Below are positions 1 to 11,484 of a stretch of 64,000 nucleotides of DNA, piece after piece (the first letter of the stretch is position 1; each line of letters starts with the position of its first letter). The DNA is from Armillaria gallica (taxonomy: Eukaryota; Basidiomycota; Agaricomycetes; Agaricales; Physalacriaceae): assembly GCA_037576215.1 (NCBI GenBank), contig JBANDB010000004.1:2480001-2544000 (forward strand). The letters are read 5' to 3'. The notes beneath the pieces are model-generated. The model was not told the DNA's origin. It saw only the letters and a program-made list of their open reading frames with translations, and ran no database searches. The translations under genes were made by a program, and so were the position numbers.

Positions 1-820
1 AAGAAGGAATGTTCTGGTAGACTGTTCTCGAGTCTGCAGATCTGAACTTTGAGAACATCAATCTAATAATGCAAATATGCAGCCGTTCTAATCAGAATAT
101 GTGTTTACGCTGGCCGACGGAGAATTTAGATATCGGACCTCGCCTCCCGATGGAAATGAAGAGCTTTTACTATCCACGTCTGCATGCAAGCAGTACATAG
201 GACGGGACTGATCACAAAAGTAACACGTACAGATGACTTGTAAAGAAAACGGGAAATGAATTCTCCAGGAAGCGATCTGCCTGCCCGCAAGGTAAGCTAC
301 ACATCTTAGGATATTTAAGCCGATATTTTGTCTATGTTAAACACTTTATAAAGTAACGGGCGATTTCTGATTCCTAACCTTGCTGAGCCAGGCGCAGGTT
401 CAGATTGTTACGGCGCCGAGTAAACTCTAGGGCGGCACCATCGTCTAATAGTAGTCCTTTAGGACAATTTTTAACGATTTTATTCCTGGCTCATTTGTTG
501 TCTGAAATCATCGTCCAGTAGTTCGTTCGATCCTCAAACCTTGCTGAGCTAAGCTCACGCTAGGAGTCGGTAAGTCTTCGTAGCGACGGGTATCTACTAT
601 CAAAAAACTAACATATTGATTGGTTCATACATCATACGCACAAAGATAACGGGGAAAGGTATACATAACAGGGATACTGATTTAGAGAACCCAGCTGAAC
701 AGATCATAGGTAGATGCATGGTACAAGTCGTGAATGAAACACCGTGAAGAGGGCCCGCATAAGTTCACGATAAGGCGGAATGATGTGATGGACCGAGAAA
801 GAGCTTGGGAAGTAAGACTG
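1..820. other. no gene recognised
   Basis: No exon, repeat family member or RNA gene could be supported here. Short open stretches on both strands lack codon structure, and nothing matches the families found elsewhere in the window. The right end abuts the zinc-finger exon that ends at 821 on the minus strand, so part of this stretch is probably its 3' flank. Confidence 0.5.
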
Positions 821-1268
821 TTAATGACAAATATTGACCCAGATACAAGACTTACAAACACGGTAGTGACGTCGATAAAAATTGAGCTTTCTACAAAAGC
901 CAATGCAGTGCAGCGTCACCCTCTCTCCCCGGGTCAACTCGTGTCCACAGTAGGGACAAAGAGTAGAAGTACCGCAGTGTGTCTCGAGGACATGATCCGG
1001 ATATACCTTCGCGTTCATCGAGTGCGCCCGCGGTCCGCACGCGAAACATTTCACCTTTCTGTAATCTTTCCGACGGTAGCCACGATGACGCTCCCTTAGA
1101 TGCTGGCGGATGTTACGTCCCAGGATCATTTCAAAGCAGAGCGAGCAGTAAAGGTGATCAAACTGCATTTCACGCTCATAATAGAAGTGGTAGCTGTTAT
1201 CAAGGGTCAACGTTTGACTCCACTCAACGAGTGTTGAACGAGGTAACAGTTTCCAATACCTAGGAGAC
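821..1268 (-). CDS. three-finger Cys/His protein or last exon of the kinase gene
   Basis: The frame encodes three zinc-binding units in order: CSLC followed by an HLRERH-type pair, CFAC followed by HVLETH, and CPYC followed by a His-Cys/Cys end. These resemble C2H2-like fingers. Which DNA, RNA or protein they bind is unknown. There is no good start codon upstream of the first finger; the first in-frame ATG is at 1167. A consensus intron (GT at 1325, AG at 1269) joins this exon in phase to the kinase exon ending at 1326, and the frame then stays open for 150 codons to the stop at 821. I therefore prefer it as the C-terminal exon of a kinase-zinc-finger protein of about 660 residues. The alternative is a separate small gene. 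A paralogous finger exon lies at 11485-12048, again beside a kinase tail. Confidence 0.6.
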
Positions 1269-1321
1269 CTGAAGATGATATTAGCATAATGCCGCGGATA
1301 CTCAGTAGGACTTGCAATGGT

Positions 1322-3287
1322 TTACAGGTTCGAAAATGTATCGGAGGGCCGAATTTCCTGTCGACACGCTGTCACTAGAGCTGTACCAGTAACATAATCG
1401 ATTAGATCGCACCCAAAATCCACTACGCCATAGTCGTTAGAAGTAGGTCGTCTTTGAACAGCATCGAATTGGTATGTGCTAGAATGAGTAAGTGCCGCGG
1501 AGCTTGAAACGTACGGCTGCAGCGCATAAGAGCTAAAAAAAAAATGAGCGGTGGTTAAGACAGTTCTGGAAAACTCAAGACATGATACAGACTGACGAGA
1601 TGAGCTGGAGGAATCAGCTCCTGAAGCGTCTGTGGTATAGCCGGAATCTGGACTCTGGCTTCGAGACAAGTCACTTACGTAGACATTAGACATCCGAGAA
1701 GAGGGTAATCATGGATGAGGAACGTACCTAGCACTCTGCAATGTCGCATCATTATCATAACGCCGAGATACGCTGGCAGTGGCATTGACAATCTTATCCT
1801 TTCAAGACCCAAGATGCTGAGCACATACACTGTGATGTTCCCCTCCTTTATTACCTCCGGACAAGGCTTGATTTCGCCTGCTAAGTCCTTTGAAATTTGT
1901 TCCGCCGTTGGTCGTTTACTGGGAGAAGCTGTGAGACACGCCATTACAATTGACCATAGGCCATCTTGGAAAAGATGTTGGGGTCGCAGTGGTCGGCTTC
2001 CGTTCATCACCGCATGTATAACAGCTGCTTCATTCTTGATATCACTGAAAGGCGGCTTGCCGGTAAATATCTTGGAAGAACGACATAAACGTATGGTGAC
2101 GGTAAGCTGCTGATCCCACCTCGACAACAGTGCAACCATAGGCATAGACATCCCTAGCAGTGATGTATGCCCTGTCAATTACTACGTCTGGATCAATATA
2201 CTCCGGAGCTAGCCAGCGGGCGCTTCCTTTGCTCATCCTGGAAGAGCTGTTAAGAGTCTGTGATTCCGCGAACAGGGAAAGGCCAAAATCGGCCAGACAG
2301 CAACATAGATCATCCATTACAAGAATATTTGCCTAAGACCAATCCATGTCAGAGAACGAAAAAGATGAACACAACATACACACCCCGCGTATGTCGGCAT
2401 GTACTATCGGAGGATTAAGACTGTGTAAATATTTCATCCCTTCGGCAATCTGAACCAGCTAAGAAAGAGATTTCTTTAGCTCCCATCAACTCTCACACAA
2501 TGTCTGGCATACCGACGTAAGACGATCGTGATCAGGATGTGCTTCGATGTAGGACATGACATTACCATTGACCATCCAGGGAGATATCAGGCAATATCTA
2601 GGAGCGAAAAGGTCTTCATTGACTCCCAAGAAAGGAAGAACATTTGGATGACGGAGTTGCCTCCATACGAGAGCTTCTTGGCAAAACTCCTGCAGTAGAA
2701 CGTTCATAGTAGGTCAAGAGGTAGTTTCGTTTAAAACGTCCACGACTCACCCGCAGAACCTTTGCCTGCTGCTCCTCGGGGCAGAATACGCGAAGAACCT
2801 TCAGGCAGACTTGAGCATCGCGAAGACGCCCCTTCCAAATGTCCTGCAGAGGCAATACATTAAAACAAACCGATTAACCCAAAGGTACGGTGGACTCACT
2901 GCAAAGCCGCCACCCCCGACGGGATTTTCCCCTTCTCTAGTCACATCTCGAAGACAAAGGGAAGAGGGTACAGTGTTCCGGGCCTGGCACAGCGCTTGAA
3001 GACATTTCATGCGTGCTCTACGATACCTATCGGGGTGGGATGCATCATCCAGTTCCTGACGATTCAGATTGATATCGATTAAGAGCTCTACTGCAACATA
3101 CCCGCTGCAGTATATCCATGACCATGGTCTCCACCAGTTGTGGTGTCAACTCAACAGTCCTCCAAGGGAAAGGAATATTACGAATTAAACTCTGAACCTG
3201 GCTGTCAACCTGAGCTCGGGCTTCATTTTCGACAAGTCCGTCGTCGAGCTCGATTTGAGCCCAGCTGTCCAGAGTCCGACCCGACAT
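1322..3287 (-). CDS. TKL-like protein kinase, multi-exon, intact
   Basis: Exons on the minus strand are 3287-3102, 3055-2900, 2843-2751, 2689-2513, 2458-2384, 2332-2120, 2070-1829, 1772-1728 and 1673 onward; every junction is GT-AG and in phase. Counted from the ATG at 3287, the Gly-loop GGGGFA is at about 109-114, the ATP lysine (VCLK) at 129, the catalytic loop HADIRGAN with Asp226 and Asn231, DFG at 244-246 and APE at 271-273. HAD replaces HRD, as is common in basidiomycete TKL kinases. It should phosphorylate Ser/Thr or Tyr in the cytoplasm; the substrate is unknown. After the kinase domain comes a Ser-rich tail. The frame either stops at 1322 (512 residues) or splices at 1325/1269 into the zinc-finger exon (660 residues). 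A further consensus intron inside the Ser-rich tail would end the protein earlier. A truncated paralogue is at 27588-29030. Confidence 0.72.
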
Positions 3288-3689
3288 GGTTGTATGGGAA
3301 ACTTGCTAAGGGTACAGGCACTTATCAGGCCGTGGGCACTGCTCGGAGACGACCCTGACCGTCCGAGCGAAGTGCCGAAAATGTGTACCATCCGGATTCC
3401 GGAATATACTGCATATCAATATGTCTATCAGAACAAGAAGCAGGACCAATAGGATGTCGCAAGAAAAGAAGTACGGACTCAATCATTCCTCCGTCCTTGC
3501 CCCGACACACGTCAAGGTCACCTTTTGAACCACAATACGACCGTCAAGCACCCTGCTACAAACCCACATAATCTTGGCGTGTACTTATGCTTGCTTTCTG
3601 ATGACTGAGGAAGTTCACTATTGCAATACTGTATCGGCACTTGCTATGCTTGACCATTTCCTCTTTATTCTCACCAAATCACCAGGAGA
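3288..3689. other. intergenic, nothing recognised
   Basis: This lies upstream of the kinase start. Small overlapping open stretches on both strands have no family match inside the window. It probably includes the kinase promoter, but no specific element can be pointed to. Confidence 0.4.
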
Positions 3690-4330
3690 AGTTCAAGTTC
3701 TCATGGCTAAGCTCGCCGCTGGGGTGACGAGGATGACGAAATCGGGCAGCATCAGGGTAGCGGCCCAGCGTCGTTGCATCCCAGTGCCAGGTCTTCATAT
3801 GCGAGGGAAGAAATCGTCCGAAGAGAAGGACTGCTCGATACAGTCGAATTGAAATAGAAAATGCGGTTGTTCTGGATACGCACCAAGAAACTCGGGCGAC
3901 GTTTGATTACGCAGGACTCGGAGGAAACGAACATAAAGTGCTCATCGAAGTCTGCGTAAGAGTAGTCGTCACCAGTCGATCGTCATGATGCTTTGAAGTT
4001 TCCAGTCTTGAAAAACTGTAGAACCGATTTAGTAGAGAAAATACCAGGTGGTAGCCAGGATACGCACCAAACTTTTCATGCCACGCAGCGAACAGTGCCC
4101 CGTCCGAGGTCATTACTATCCTCCTTTCTGTATTGCAGTGGACCGTTATGGGCGTTCTCGAGGGCTGCGCTGGGAGTGGTCGTCATTGCGGTAAGAGGCA
4201 AGGTCGATACGGCATAGCCACCATCATAATCTTTGCCTGCTTCCCTGCAACGAACTCGTTCTGAATCCCTCACGAAATCTCCCTTCTTTCTATCAACCTG
4301 TTCTTGTCCACGATGAGTCAGGAAATGTGC
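3690..4330 (-). pseudogene. family C relic, copy A
   Basis: Family C is a repeated sequence of unknown function. Its recognisable parts are a GDFV-type start region, a WWLCDI or GGYAVSTL-like segment, a stretch encoding SIAALDN in one frame, then AAWHE. Here those parts sit in different frames with stops between them. The order and orientation match the copy at 9765-10385. Other copies lie at 14117-14420, 14895-15150, 16600-17360 and 25240-25660. No domain of known function could be named. Confidence 0.45.
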
Positions 4331-4489
4331 CATCAAGAGAGTGATTTCTTGCCATTGATGGCATTTTCGAGCAGTGCAAGCATGGGGGTCTGATGAAGGA
4401 AAAGCCCTTGTTCAAGGCGAATATGGTATAGGATCAATAAATAACACGGTGCATCACGAATAAATACCCGATCTCTAATCAGAATATCG

Positions 4490-4991
4490 CCCTGACAAGG
4501 CCTCCGCCGATAGCAGCACAAGCACCGAACCCTACACCACCCGCAGCAGAGTGGGCCATCTAGACGGCATATAAGAAAGTGATATGCGAAAGAGGGATAC
4601 AACGCACCGTATTACCATACTTTCCAAACTTGCTCTTCTTCCCATCCTGACCTGGGTCCTGCTGGAGCCCAACAGTATTGGTGCCCGCTCCAGGAGGCAG
4701 AGGCGCGTTGACGTTTGAGTGAGCAGCCATAAATGGCTTGTACTCTTTCTTCTCTGAGGGAGCTGGGGGTACGGATCTGCCACCTGTGGGTGGAACGTAT
4801 GCAGGAGGGAGGGTCCGAGAAGCAGGCGCGGCTGATCTTCTCGACATAATTCGCGGGGAAAAGAGCCTTGCAGCCATTATGCTCCCCGAGCCACCAGTCG
4901 GCGTTGGTCTCTTCGACGACGGTGATGATGTCGCCGGCTGCGAAGGAGAGGTCGTCGGGGTCCGAGGCGTCGAAGGTGTATGCCCAGAGTG
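4490..4991 (-). pseudogene. SH3 adaptor pseudogene, 5'-truncated and frameshifted
   Basis: This is nearly identical to the intact SH3 gene at 15332-16076 from ALWAY in the SH3 domain to the Gly-rich last exon. Three lesions break it. The N-terminal part is missing, replaced at about 4991 by unrelated gene F sequence. A net 5-nt deletion just after NYVEKI shifts the frame between the SH3 domain and the Pro-rich tail. One residue in the Gly-rich exon differs (GACAA instead of GAGAA). The intron before the last exon is still GT-AG. High identity to the intact gene suggests recent copying, and no functional product is expected. Confidence 0.75.
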
Positions 4992-5290
4992 CTTCAAAGA
5001 CTGCGTGTCCTTCAAATCGTCCTCGAGAAGGTGGTGCGCGACGTGCCACAGATACACATACCTGAAATCACCCATCTGCGCCCTGCATCCATTCTCTCAC
5101 TCAGGGAAAGGAATACTAGCTTCTCTAGGTGAAAGGAATGAGTCAAAGATCCATCGTACACACAATTTGCTACTCACCGACAAGTACCAATTCCAAGGAT
5201 CCTCAAAACTATCTGAGGGAATGCTCCGTCTGATGGTCTGAGCTTGCATTTTGCACTAGAAATCGATGACGGGGTGTAGAGCAACTGATG
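4992..5290 (-). pseudogene. gene F relic, truncated by SH3 sequence
   Basis: Reading leftwards, exon-like segments include LRPSDGAFPQ, a GTGAGTAGCAAA donor near 5176, and the downstream HLLEDDLKDTQSL segment, which runs straight into SH3 sequence at about 4991. The same order appears in plus orientation at about 31300-31700 (LRQSDGAFSQ, then HLLKGDLKDVQSL), where it continues into further coding-like sequence. Function is unknown. The left copy is cut off by the join. Confidence 0.45.
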
Positions 5291-6180
5291 ATGGTAGTAA
5301 GAAGCCAAGATTGCCACGATTTCGACTCCGCGGCCATCACGGCGACCCTCCATCACTCTCGGTGTCTCTATCGCCATGTTTCTCGACTCGCAAACCCAAT
5401 TAATCCAAGAGTCTGCAGAAAAATCAGGGTATTCGGGCACGGTGGCAGACACGGGCAAAATGCTTGTGCGGTAAACGGGACGGCAGCGACCACGACTATC
5501 ATGGAGGAATCTGCCACGACTTTTTCTCTCAAGGACTATGTATCCACGCCTGTGCTAAGGGGCTAGAGTCAGTTACGGGCACCGTCCTTTCTATCGTTGC
5601 GATGCACAAACGAGCCGTCCGTCCCTGCGCCTCTGCTAGTCCCTACAACCGTCACAGAAGGCAGGATTCGTTCCGACTACTCTGTATCGTATGGTGGTAT
5701 CGACATGTAATTGTGGATCAAGGTCGCAAAGCTCAACATTGCCGGAATCGACGAGTCCAAGCTACAAGGGAGCACCCCACCTCGTTTAGGGATTTTTCAC
5801 CGCGCGCGCCGCCGACTGCATACCATGGAGCCGGGTATCGAGGAAGAACAATGTCGGGGAAGATATACAGTTGCTTTGGCCCTAACGACAAGCTGCCTCC
5901 CCGTGGAATGATCTTCCGAAGACCGTTCGTCGGCGTACTCCTGATGGAAAAGCTGCGAGAGCGTACTACCAGGAAACGAACGATGAGAGGTGCGCGCCTT
6001 TTCTTTCGTTCGTTCGCTGTCTGGCACACGTCAGAGGAGGATCTAGGCAATGCAGGCCTCATCCGCACGCCTTCAAGGAAGACCCTCGCCATGCCTGTTA
6101 TCACAGGTGGTGACCCATCGTCCGTGGTACCCTCTGCCGAGGTCTGAATCACGTCGGGTGGGGGCATTGCATTTCTAGCA
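5290..6180 (+). pseudogene. family E relic, plus strand
   Basis: The segment starts with MFLDSQTQLIQESAEKSG at 5377 and later carries KLNIAGIDESKLQGS, a cysteine-aspartate motif of the CFDPN type, and VITGGDPSS near the end. The same ordered parts occur on the minus strand at 31290-30300 and 20280-19640 and in part at 10596-10870. No single frame covers the whole, so this copy is probably dead unless several short introns are removed. The family has no function I recognise. It lies head to head with gene F in both the left and right copies. Confidence 0.45.
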
Positions 6181-7700
6181 CAATTTTCCTAGCCTGTATT
6201 TGCACAATACATTTGCAACGATCTACTCTTCATCTGCTTCAGAAGTCTAAGCCCTATTGAATTCGGCATGAGTTTGATTATGAATGTCGCTGCTTGTTGA
6301 AAGCACTCGCCCACAATTATGATTGCATAGGGATTCGAATAAGATCTCGCGACTCTAGAAGACGCTTATGCTACGGGACGTTTTCTCAATAGCGGCGACT
6401 CGTCCTAATATCAACAGGTGCAGGTCCTCAAGTGCCCCGATCAAGTTTGTAGTAGATTTCATCATCAAGTAAATTCCCGACTGTAAAGAGACAAGACTGT
6501 TGCCATATCCTGCTGATCACTACCTCGAGGGTCGTACATCCTCCGAGTGTTCGGCTTGGGTGACCACTTCATTCTGCACTTGTATTCGCTCCTGCATCGT
6601 ACCCAGCCAACGCCCGGATGCTGGTACAATTCATTAGCAATTAGCGAAGCTTCTGTGTTTGTATCGGCCTACCCCGCTCGCGTCTTTTCGGCTCCCTCTA
6701 CCTGTACGTCGTGCAGGTCCGCCCCGGTCTGTTGTTCGTGCTCATCGATATCTGGATGGTTATCCTAAGAACACTACCAATGAGCTCAGATCACAGTTCT
6801 CAGCATTGCCCTTACGCACCCGGATATTCTGCCACAACGGTACCAACAGACCCTCCTGCATCAGCTGTACAAATTCTACGAGCAGCGCTGGGCTCTTGAA
6901 CCCAGTGTCCTCAATCTTCTCAAACTGGGGAGGAAACACCGTAGGTTCGTTGAGAAAATAAGCAGCGTCAAAGGCCCACGAAACCTAGTTACAGATTAGT
7001 AAAAAGGACTTGAACATGAAGATCGAGCACGTACAGGTTCAAGTTGGGTCTCAACATCAGGATGCTTCCATCCCATCGATATAATGACGTTGGGAACTCC
7101 ACAAGTAATCTGCACCGAAAAGTCGAACTTCTCGATGGAATAGGAGAGGGGCTTGGTGGTAAGCTTGAGTTTGTTCGTCAACGTCTTATGTTCAGACCCA
7201 AGGTTGAATCCAACCATTGACAGCAGCGTATGGCAAATGGCGGCAATATGCTGTTCACGCCGATTCAACATGTTCTGCTCTGGGAATTCTGCCTCATTCT
7301 GAAGACGTTGCATAAACTGGAAGACATAAATCGTCTTCGAGACTGCAGCGTGCTATAAAATAAAGGGGATTAGAATAAAATCACTCCACTGAAGGAGAGC
7401 ACGTACTGTCTTCAAAGCTTCTGGAAAGTTCAGGAGACGCCCAGCGACATTCCACTGGCTGAGGCTGAGATCAGGCAAGGAAGGAAAAAATCTTCGTGTG
7501 GTCTTGACGATATCATCGTCCACCCCAATTTCACAACAGATTCGTAACCAAAGCAAGAGCTGGTTGTTCCATTCATCGGCAGGGGGGTTTCTTCCGAACA
7601 CTGTGTGATATGCTGACCGCACGGCGTTGATCGCACAGTCGGGCGGGGGAGGGTCGAGGAGGGCGAGGATGAACAAAGGATTAGAAGCAAGGTCGTCCAT
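6170..7700 (-). repeat. inverted segmental duplication arm 1 (family B gene plus downstream flank)
   Basis: The whole segment, coding and non-coding, matches 18123-19650 in the opposite orientation. Shared parts include four exons, three introns and a downstream flank containing ATTGAATTCGGCATG (near 6256, inverted near 19540) and TAGCACAATTTTCCT (near 6176). Because flanks and introns are conserved, this is a DNA-level duplication, not a retrocopy. Confidence 0.7.
6669..7700 (-). CDS. family B protein of unknown function, intact copy 1
   Basis: Exons are 7700-7407, 7352-7035, 6984-6820 and 6764-6669, with three GT-AG introns; the product is 290 residues. Exon 1 begins MDDLASNPLFILALL and holds the conserved VRSAYHTVFGRNPPADE and RFFPSLPDLS segments. 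Exon 2 carries AICHTLLSMVGFNLGSEHK, and exon 3 ends LLEPLWENIR-like. No signal peptide, membrane span or catalytic motif is visible, so I assign no function. The stop is TAG in this copy, in copy 2 (18123-19142) and in copy 3 (23794-24930), which supports it as the true end. A relic of the SH3 gene's last exon lies just upstream, as in the direct repeats at 17.6 and 23.3 kb. It is probably a lineage-restricted fungal family. Confidence 0.75.
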
Positions 7701-7914
7701 CAGCGGCAGCTCTTCACAGTACAGGATCAAGGTGCTTTGTTTCGCCCGCTGTCGTTGGATCGGATGAAGGTCTCGGCAAGGACCCGTCGGCCGGTCGGAG
7801 GGATGATCAGCTTCGTAAAATTCATGTACGGTCGCTGTTGAAGGAAATCGCATCGAACGATTCGATTACGTTTGGGGTCTGCTCTCCTGATGGTGGAGAA
7901 CATGGATCCAATTG

Positions 7915-8055
7915 CCTTGTTCAATGCGAATATGGTATAGGGTCAATAAATAACACGAATACCCGTTCTCTAATCAGAATATCGCTTTAACAAGGCCTCA
8001 GACACCAGCACCGAACCCTACACCGCCTGCAGCAGAGTACGACACATAAGAAAAA
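7915..8055 (-). pseudogene. SH3 gene last-exon relic
   Basis: The segment matches the Gly-rich terminal exon and 3' flank of the SH3 gene (GVGFGAG region, then the AATCAGAATATCGC end and a flank with TATGGTATAGGGTCAATAAA), with an internal deletion. The rest of the SH3 gene is absent. It sits directly upstream of the family B gene in the same orientation. Confidence 0.65.
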
Positions 8056-8179
8056 GATATGCCAACAAGAAACCCCAGTACTTACGTTGGATGTTATCGT
8101 TATAATAATACTCTTCGTACATCAAAGCTCGGCGACGACTCCGCAACCCCAGCTTCCTAAGCGACCTTAAATCGGGTTC

Positions 8180-8820
8180 TCAATACCCATGCATGAATCC
8201 CGATGGCATACACAATTCCCGAAATTCATACCCCGAAACAAACCAGCTTGTCCAAGCGCATCCGCGCATGGTTCGCAGCGCGAAAGACCGCTCTCGTCAT
8301 CTGGCCGGAAAAGGGAGCTTGCGAAAGCTTTGTGACAGCTGAATTGGGGATGGTAGGAAGAAGGATCCCTTCTGGCGTGAGGCTAGTATCCGTATGTCTA
8401 TGGCGAGCAGAGCAACGATTGGACGGCGGGTAAATGCGGACCGGGCCATTTGCAGAGCTCCAAATACAACAAACCAATGGATGAGAGTGCCTGCATCGGC
8501 CGCCGATCGTCCGAAGCTCCAGCAGGTAAGAACTCTTTCTTTGTTCTCCCTCTAGTTCGAACAGCCTCCACTGGTTCGTTGGTATCGTAGGACCGGGACG
8601 TTGCGAAACAGGTCTTCGTTGCCAAGTATTGAAGGGGAACAGACAGGAGATTGTTGAGGACTGTGGTGAGTGCAATCGTCGTTACGCCATTGATACATGT
8701 AGGCAAGGTGATAATGAGTACATTTGCCACGGACGGAACCACTGAATTCTACAGTAAGACCAATCACGAAATCTACAAGTTTTGAGAGGAGATACGTACT
8801 CCAGTCACCGGTCACCTTCA
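8180..8820 (-). pseudogene. family G relic
   Basis: Reading leftwards: MTGDWSTYLLSKLVDFVI, a hydrophobic stretch near NVLIITLPTCINGV that could be a membrane segment, then VRTRGRTKKEFLPAG and a terminal segment GQAGLFRG. The plus-strand region 26340-27085 holds the same order (GGWNTYLIKLVGFVI, VRTRGRTKQEFLSA, GWARLFGG). Frame changes interrupt both copies. The hydrophobic segments suggest a former membrane protein, but I cannot name it. Confidence 0.4.
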
Positions 8821-9159
8821 GTTGAGCGCTAGCTCGGAGAACTTGAACATCAAGATAGATAGACTGCTAAGACCTAGGCTTTCAGGTTTCGCGTCAAACC
8901 TCCGGACCAGAATGGTTTGCTATCGGATTTATTCTCCGTGGCTCCCCAGTATCAAAGGCACAAAAACTTTAGGTAAAGATCTGCTCGAAAAATCGTCATG
9001 ATGCTTCGGCCTTGAAGATGCTGTAGAGCTGATTTAGGAGAGAAAACAGTACACAGCTGGATACGTACCAAATCCCGGAGGCTGCGATGGAAGTGGTGAG
9101 GTGCTGGGGGTACAAAGGTTTCCGCCTTAGTTCGCTCCAATTTGTTTGCTGCAGCTCAA

Positions 9160-9665
9160 AGCCCAATCTTCGTTCGTAAAAGGAACCATGGTTGGACCGT
9201 TAGATGTAAGACAACCAACGCAATTCGAATCCTCTGTCGCTGAATGATGCGCTTGGGTGAACGACTGGCGTCCAGTGTGGGTCCCGTTCCAGGAAGCTCG
9301 CGTAGTCGAGGAAAATGGAACGCCCGCACGGAAATGAATTCTCGTTTGCGTTCTCCCTCTAGCCTGAACACTCTCTCGGTACTAGGCGCCATGTAGGACC
9401 AGATGTTGTGCGACGGGCTGGGAGAGGCGTCACCAGTGTGGTGATCACACAGCACGGTCGTCCACTCTCCTTCTCGTTTTGCACACTACAACGACAAAGG
9501 ATTTTCCAAATGACTTTTTGAGAGTCGTCGAGGACGTAAAGATTGTGCATGTATAGCTGAAGCTGATCGACAGACGGCTGAGACATCTTTTTGGATGGGG
9601 CTGGGATGTCGATATGTGTAGGCAAACGTGACGAAGAGTCTTGACATCCACGTTCACCACCAAGT
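9160..9665 (-). pseudogene. family D relic
   Basis: The readable segment starts near SQPSVDQLQLYMHNLYVLDD, continues with CDHHTGDASPSP in another frame and ends RVFRLEGERKREFISVRAF. Relatives of its second half are at 17370-17612 (GWKEERKREFTSVQTF) and 25865-26225 (ERTRESISVRAFHFPRL); a relative of its first part is at 13880-14105. Family D follows family C in the same direction in each block. Frame breaks make a functional product unlikely. Confidence 0.4.
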
Positions 9666-9764
9666 CATGCTAGGGAGAATAACAATTAGCTGGGACTGAT
9701 CACGAAGACCTGAAGGGAGATACGTACTAATACTATTGCGATTACCGATGCCCTTCAGGCTAGC

Positions 9765-10385
9765 TCAGGAAACTTGGGCAGCATCAGGCGCCTGGTTCCC
9801 TCGGGTTTCATACCAATATTCCGGTTCAGCGTCATTGCATCCCGCTCGAAGAGAATGGCTGCTCGATACACTCGATTTAGAAGACGAGAAAAACACAGAT
9901 ATTCTTAAATACGCACGAAACTTGGGCGACATTTGATTACGCAAAAGGAGCTCATCGCCGACCCTGAAGATAACGAACATGAAGTGCTCCGTCTCGTCGC
10001 ATCGTCAGGTTGTCGTAGGGGTCGTCGTCGCAAGGCTAATACGATTATTCGTCGTCGTGATGTGTTGAAGTTGCCAGTCTTGAAGAAGCTGCAGAGCTGA
10101 TTTAAGAGAGAAAATACAAGGTAGTGACCAGGATACGCACGAAGCCTTTCATGCCATGCAGCAAACAGTAGCACGTCCGACTGGGCGTTGTCTAGGGCTG
10201 CGATGGAAGCGGTAGTAGCTCGTCGTCATTGTGCAAAGAGGCAGGCCGATATCGCACAGCCACCACACCTTTGTCATCGCTCCTCTGTTCACGAAATCTC
10301 CCTCGTCTTCATCAAAATCGAGTTGTCTTTGAAGTCTGTCACCGCAGCCGATTATATTATATAGAGCGCGGTCCGTCACAAACAA
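9765..10385 (-). pseudogene. family C relic, copy B
   Basis: The longest family C copy. Segments in order: DEGDFVNRGAMTKVWW, SYYRFHRSPRQR (the alternative frame gives SIAALDNAQS), VLLFAAWHERLRAYPG, and a C-terminal NDAEPEYWYETRGNQAPD. Frame changes and stops separate the parts. Family D follows downstream, as in the plus-strand block at 25.2-26.2 kb. Confidence 0.45.
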
Positions 10386-10595
10386 ACATGTCTGCCGCAG
10401 CCCACGAGTCTGCCGACACTAGTCGCGCCCTCAACGTCACGAATTGGTTTTGCGCTGATTGTCCTGATGGATATCTGTGCTGCGAGTGATTGAGTGATCT
10501 ATTCAGTGCAGAGTTGTTAGCTGTATGGGTTTCGGTACGTTCCTGGCGCATTCTGGTTCGCGGTTGATGTTGACTACCTACCTAGGATTTTAATC

Positions 10596-10870
10596 TTGGG
10601 TTTCGCATTGAACGATTGTCCAGATGAGAATGCGGGCTTTACCCATGTCGACGTGCGCTTCTGCGTGTGGAATTGGACATGCTCTGTCCTCGCCATGCCT
10701 GTTACCGCGGATGGCGGCGCACTGATTTTGATCGTTCGTGGTACAACATACCCACTGTCGAGGCAAAGAACCTTGCTGAATCACGGATGGACGAACTGGG
10801 CGCTTCGCATATCTGGCACGGTTTTTCCCCAGCTTGTACTTGAACAATGCATTTGCAAAAATCTGCCCTT
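10596..10870 (+). pseudogene. family E 3' fragment
   Basis: The open stretch contains MPVTADGGALILIVRG, which matches the VTTDDGPSILIVRGK segment of the minus-strand family E copy near 30400. Only the 3' part of the family is present, in the same plus orientation as the copy at 5.3-6.2 kb. Confidence 0.45.
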
Positions 10871-10899
10871 AATGCCTGATCCCAACATCGTTGGGCATC

Positions 10900-11290
10900 T
10901 CCTTGTCCTATCACTGGCTTTGCAAACACTCTTTTTGGATCGGGTCACTATTAACCTGTATCCGCTTTACAGAACATTACAGCCTCCAAAACGATTTATG
11001 TCTTCGAATTTATGAAACGCCTTCCGGAACGAGATCATATTCGAATCCCGATCTAAATATAATTGTTGGCCAGTGCTTCAAGTGTGCGGTGAAGGAAGGA
11101 AAAGCCTGGCGAGACGATGATTCACCCCGGCCTCACAACAGACTCGTGTCCAAAGCAAGAGTTGGTTGGCTTGTTCCTCGGCAGGAGCGTTTCTTCCGAA
11201 CGCTGTATAATATGCTTTCCGCACGGCGTTGATCGCACAGTCGGCCGGGGACGGCTCGACAATGAATAAAGGATTAGAAATAAAGGTAAG
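10900..11290. pseudogene. two opposed family B fragments
   Basis: Bases about 10910-11030 match the exon 1/exon 2 junction of family B in plus orientation, like copy 3 near 24060-24200. Bases about 11100-11290 match the exon 1 start in minus orientation (FGRN and the ATCGCACAGTCG region). The two pieces abut head to head and cannot form a gene. Confidence 0.5.
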
Positions 11291-11484
11291 ATGAAATTTT
11301 AATTAGTTGTCGTACGGTTAGGTCGATATCAGAGAAAGAAATACGGAGAAAGGTGCGTAAATAAGAAATTCGAACACGGTCAGCTGAAGGAGATCGTCGA
11401 AAGCAAACTGATGAGAGTTTAAAGAGGCCAGCAGAATATCGGCATTCCGAATGTTATTAAGCCGTCTAAGGCAGAGTTTTAATT

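Noticed and set aside
4738..5241. Long plus-strand open frame of 167 codons
   Set aside because: It is the antisense of the SH3 pseudogene; the minus strand carries the SH3 domain and splice sites.
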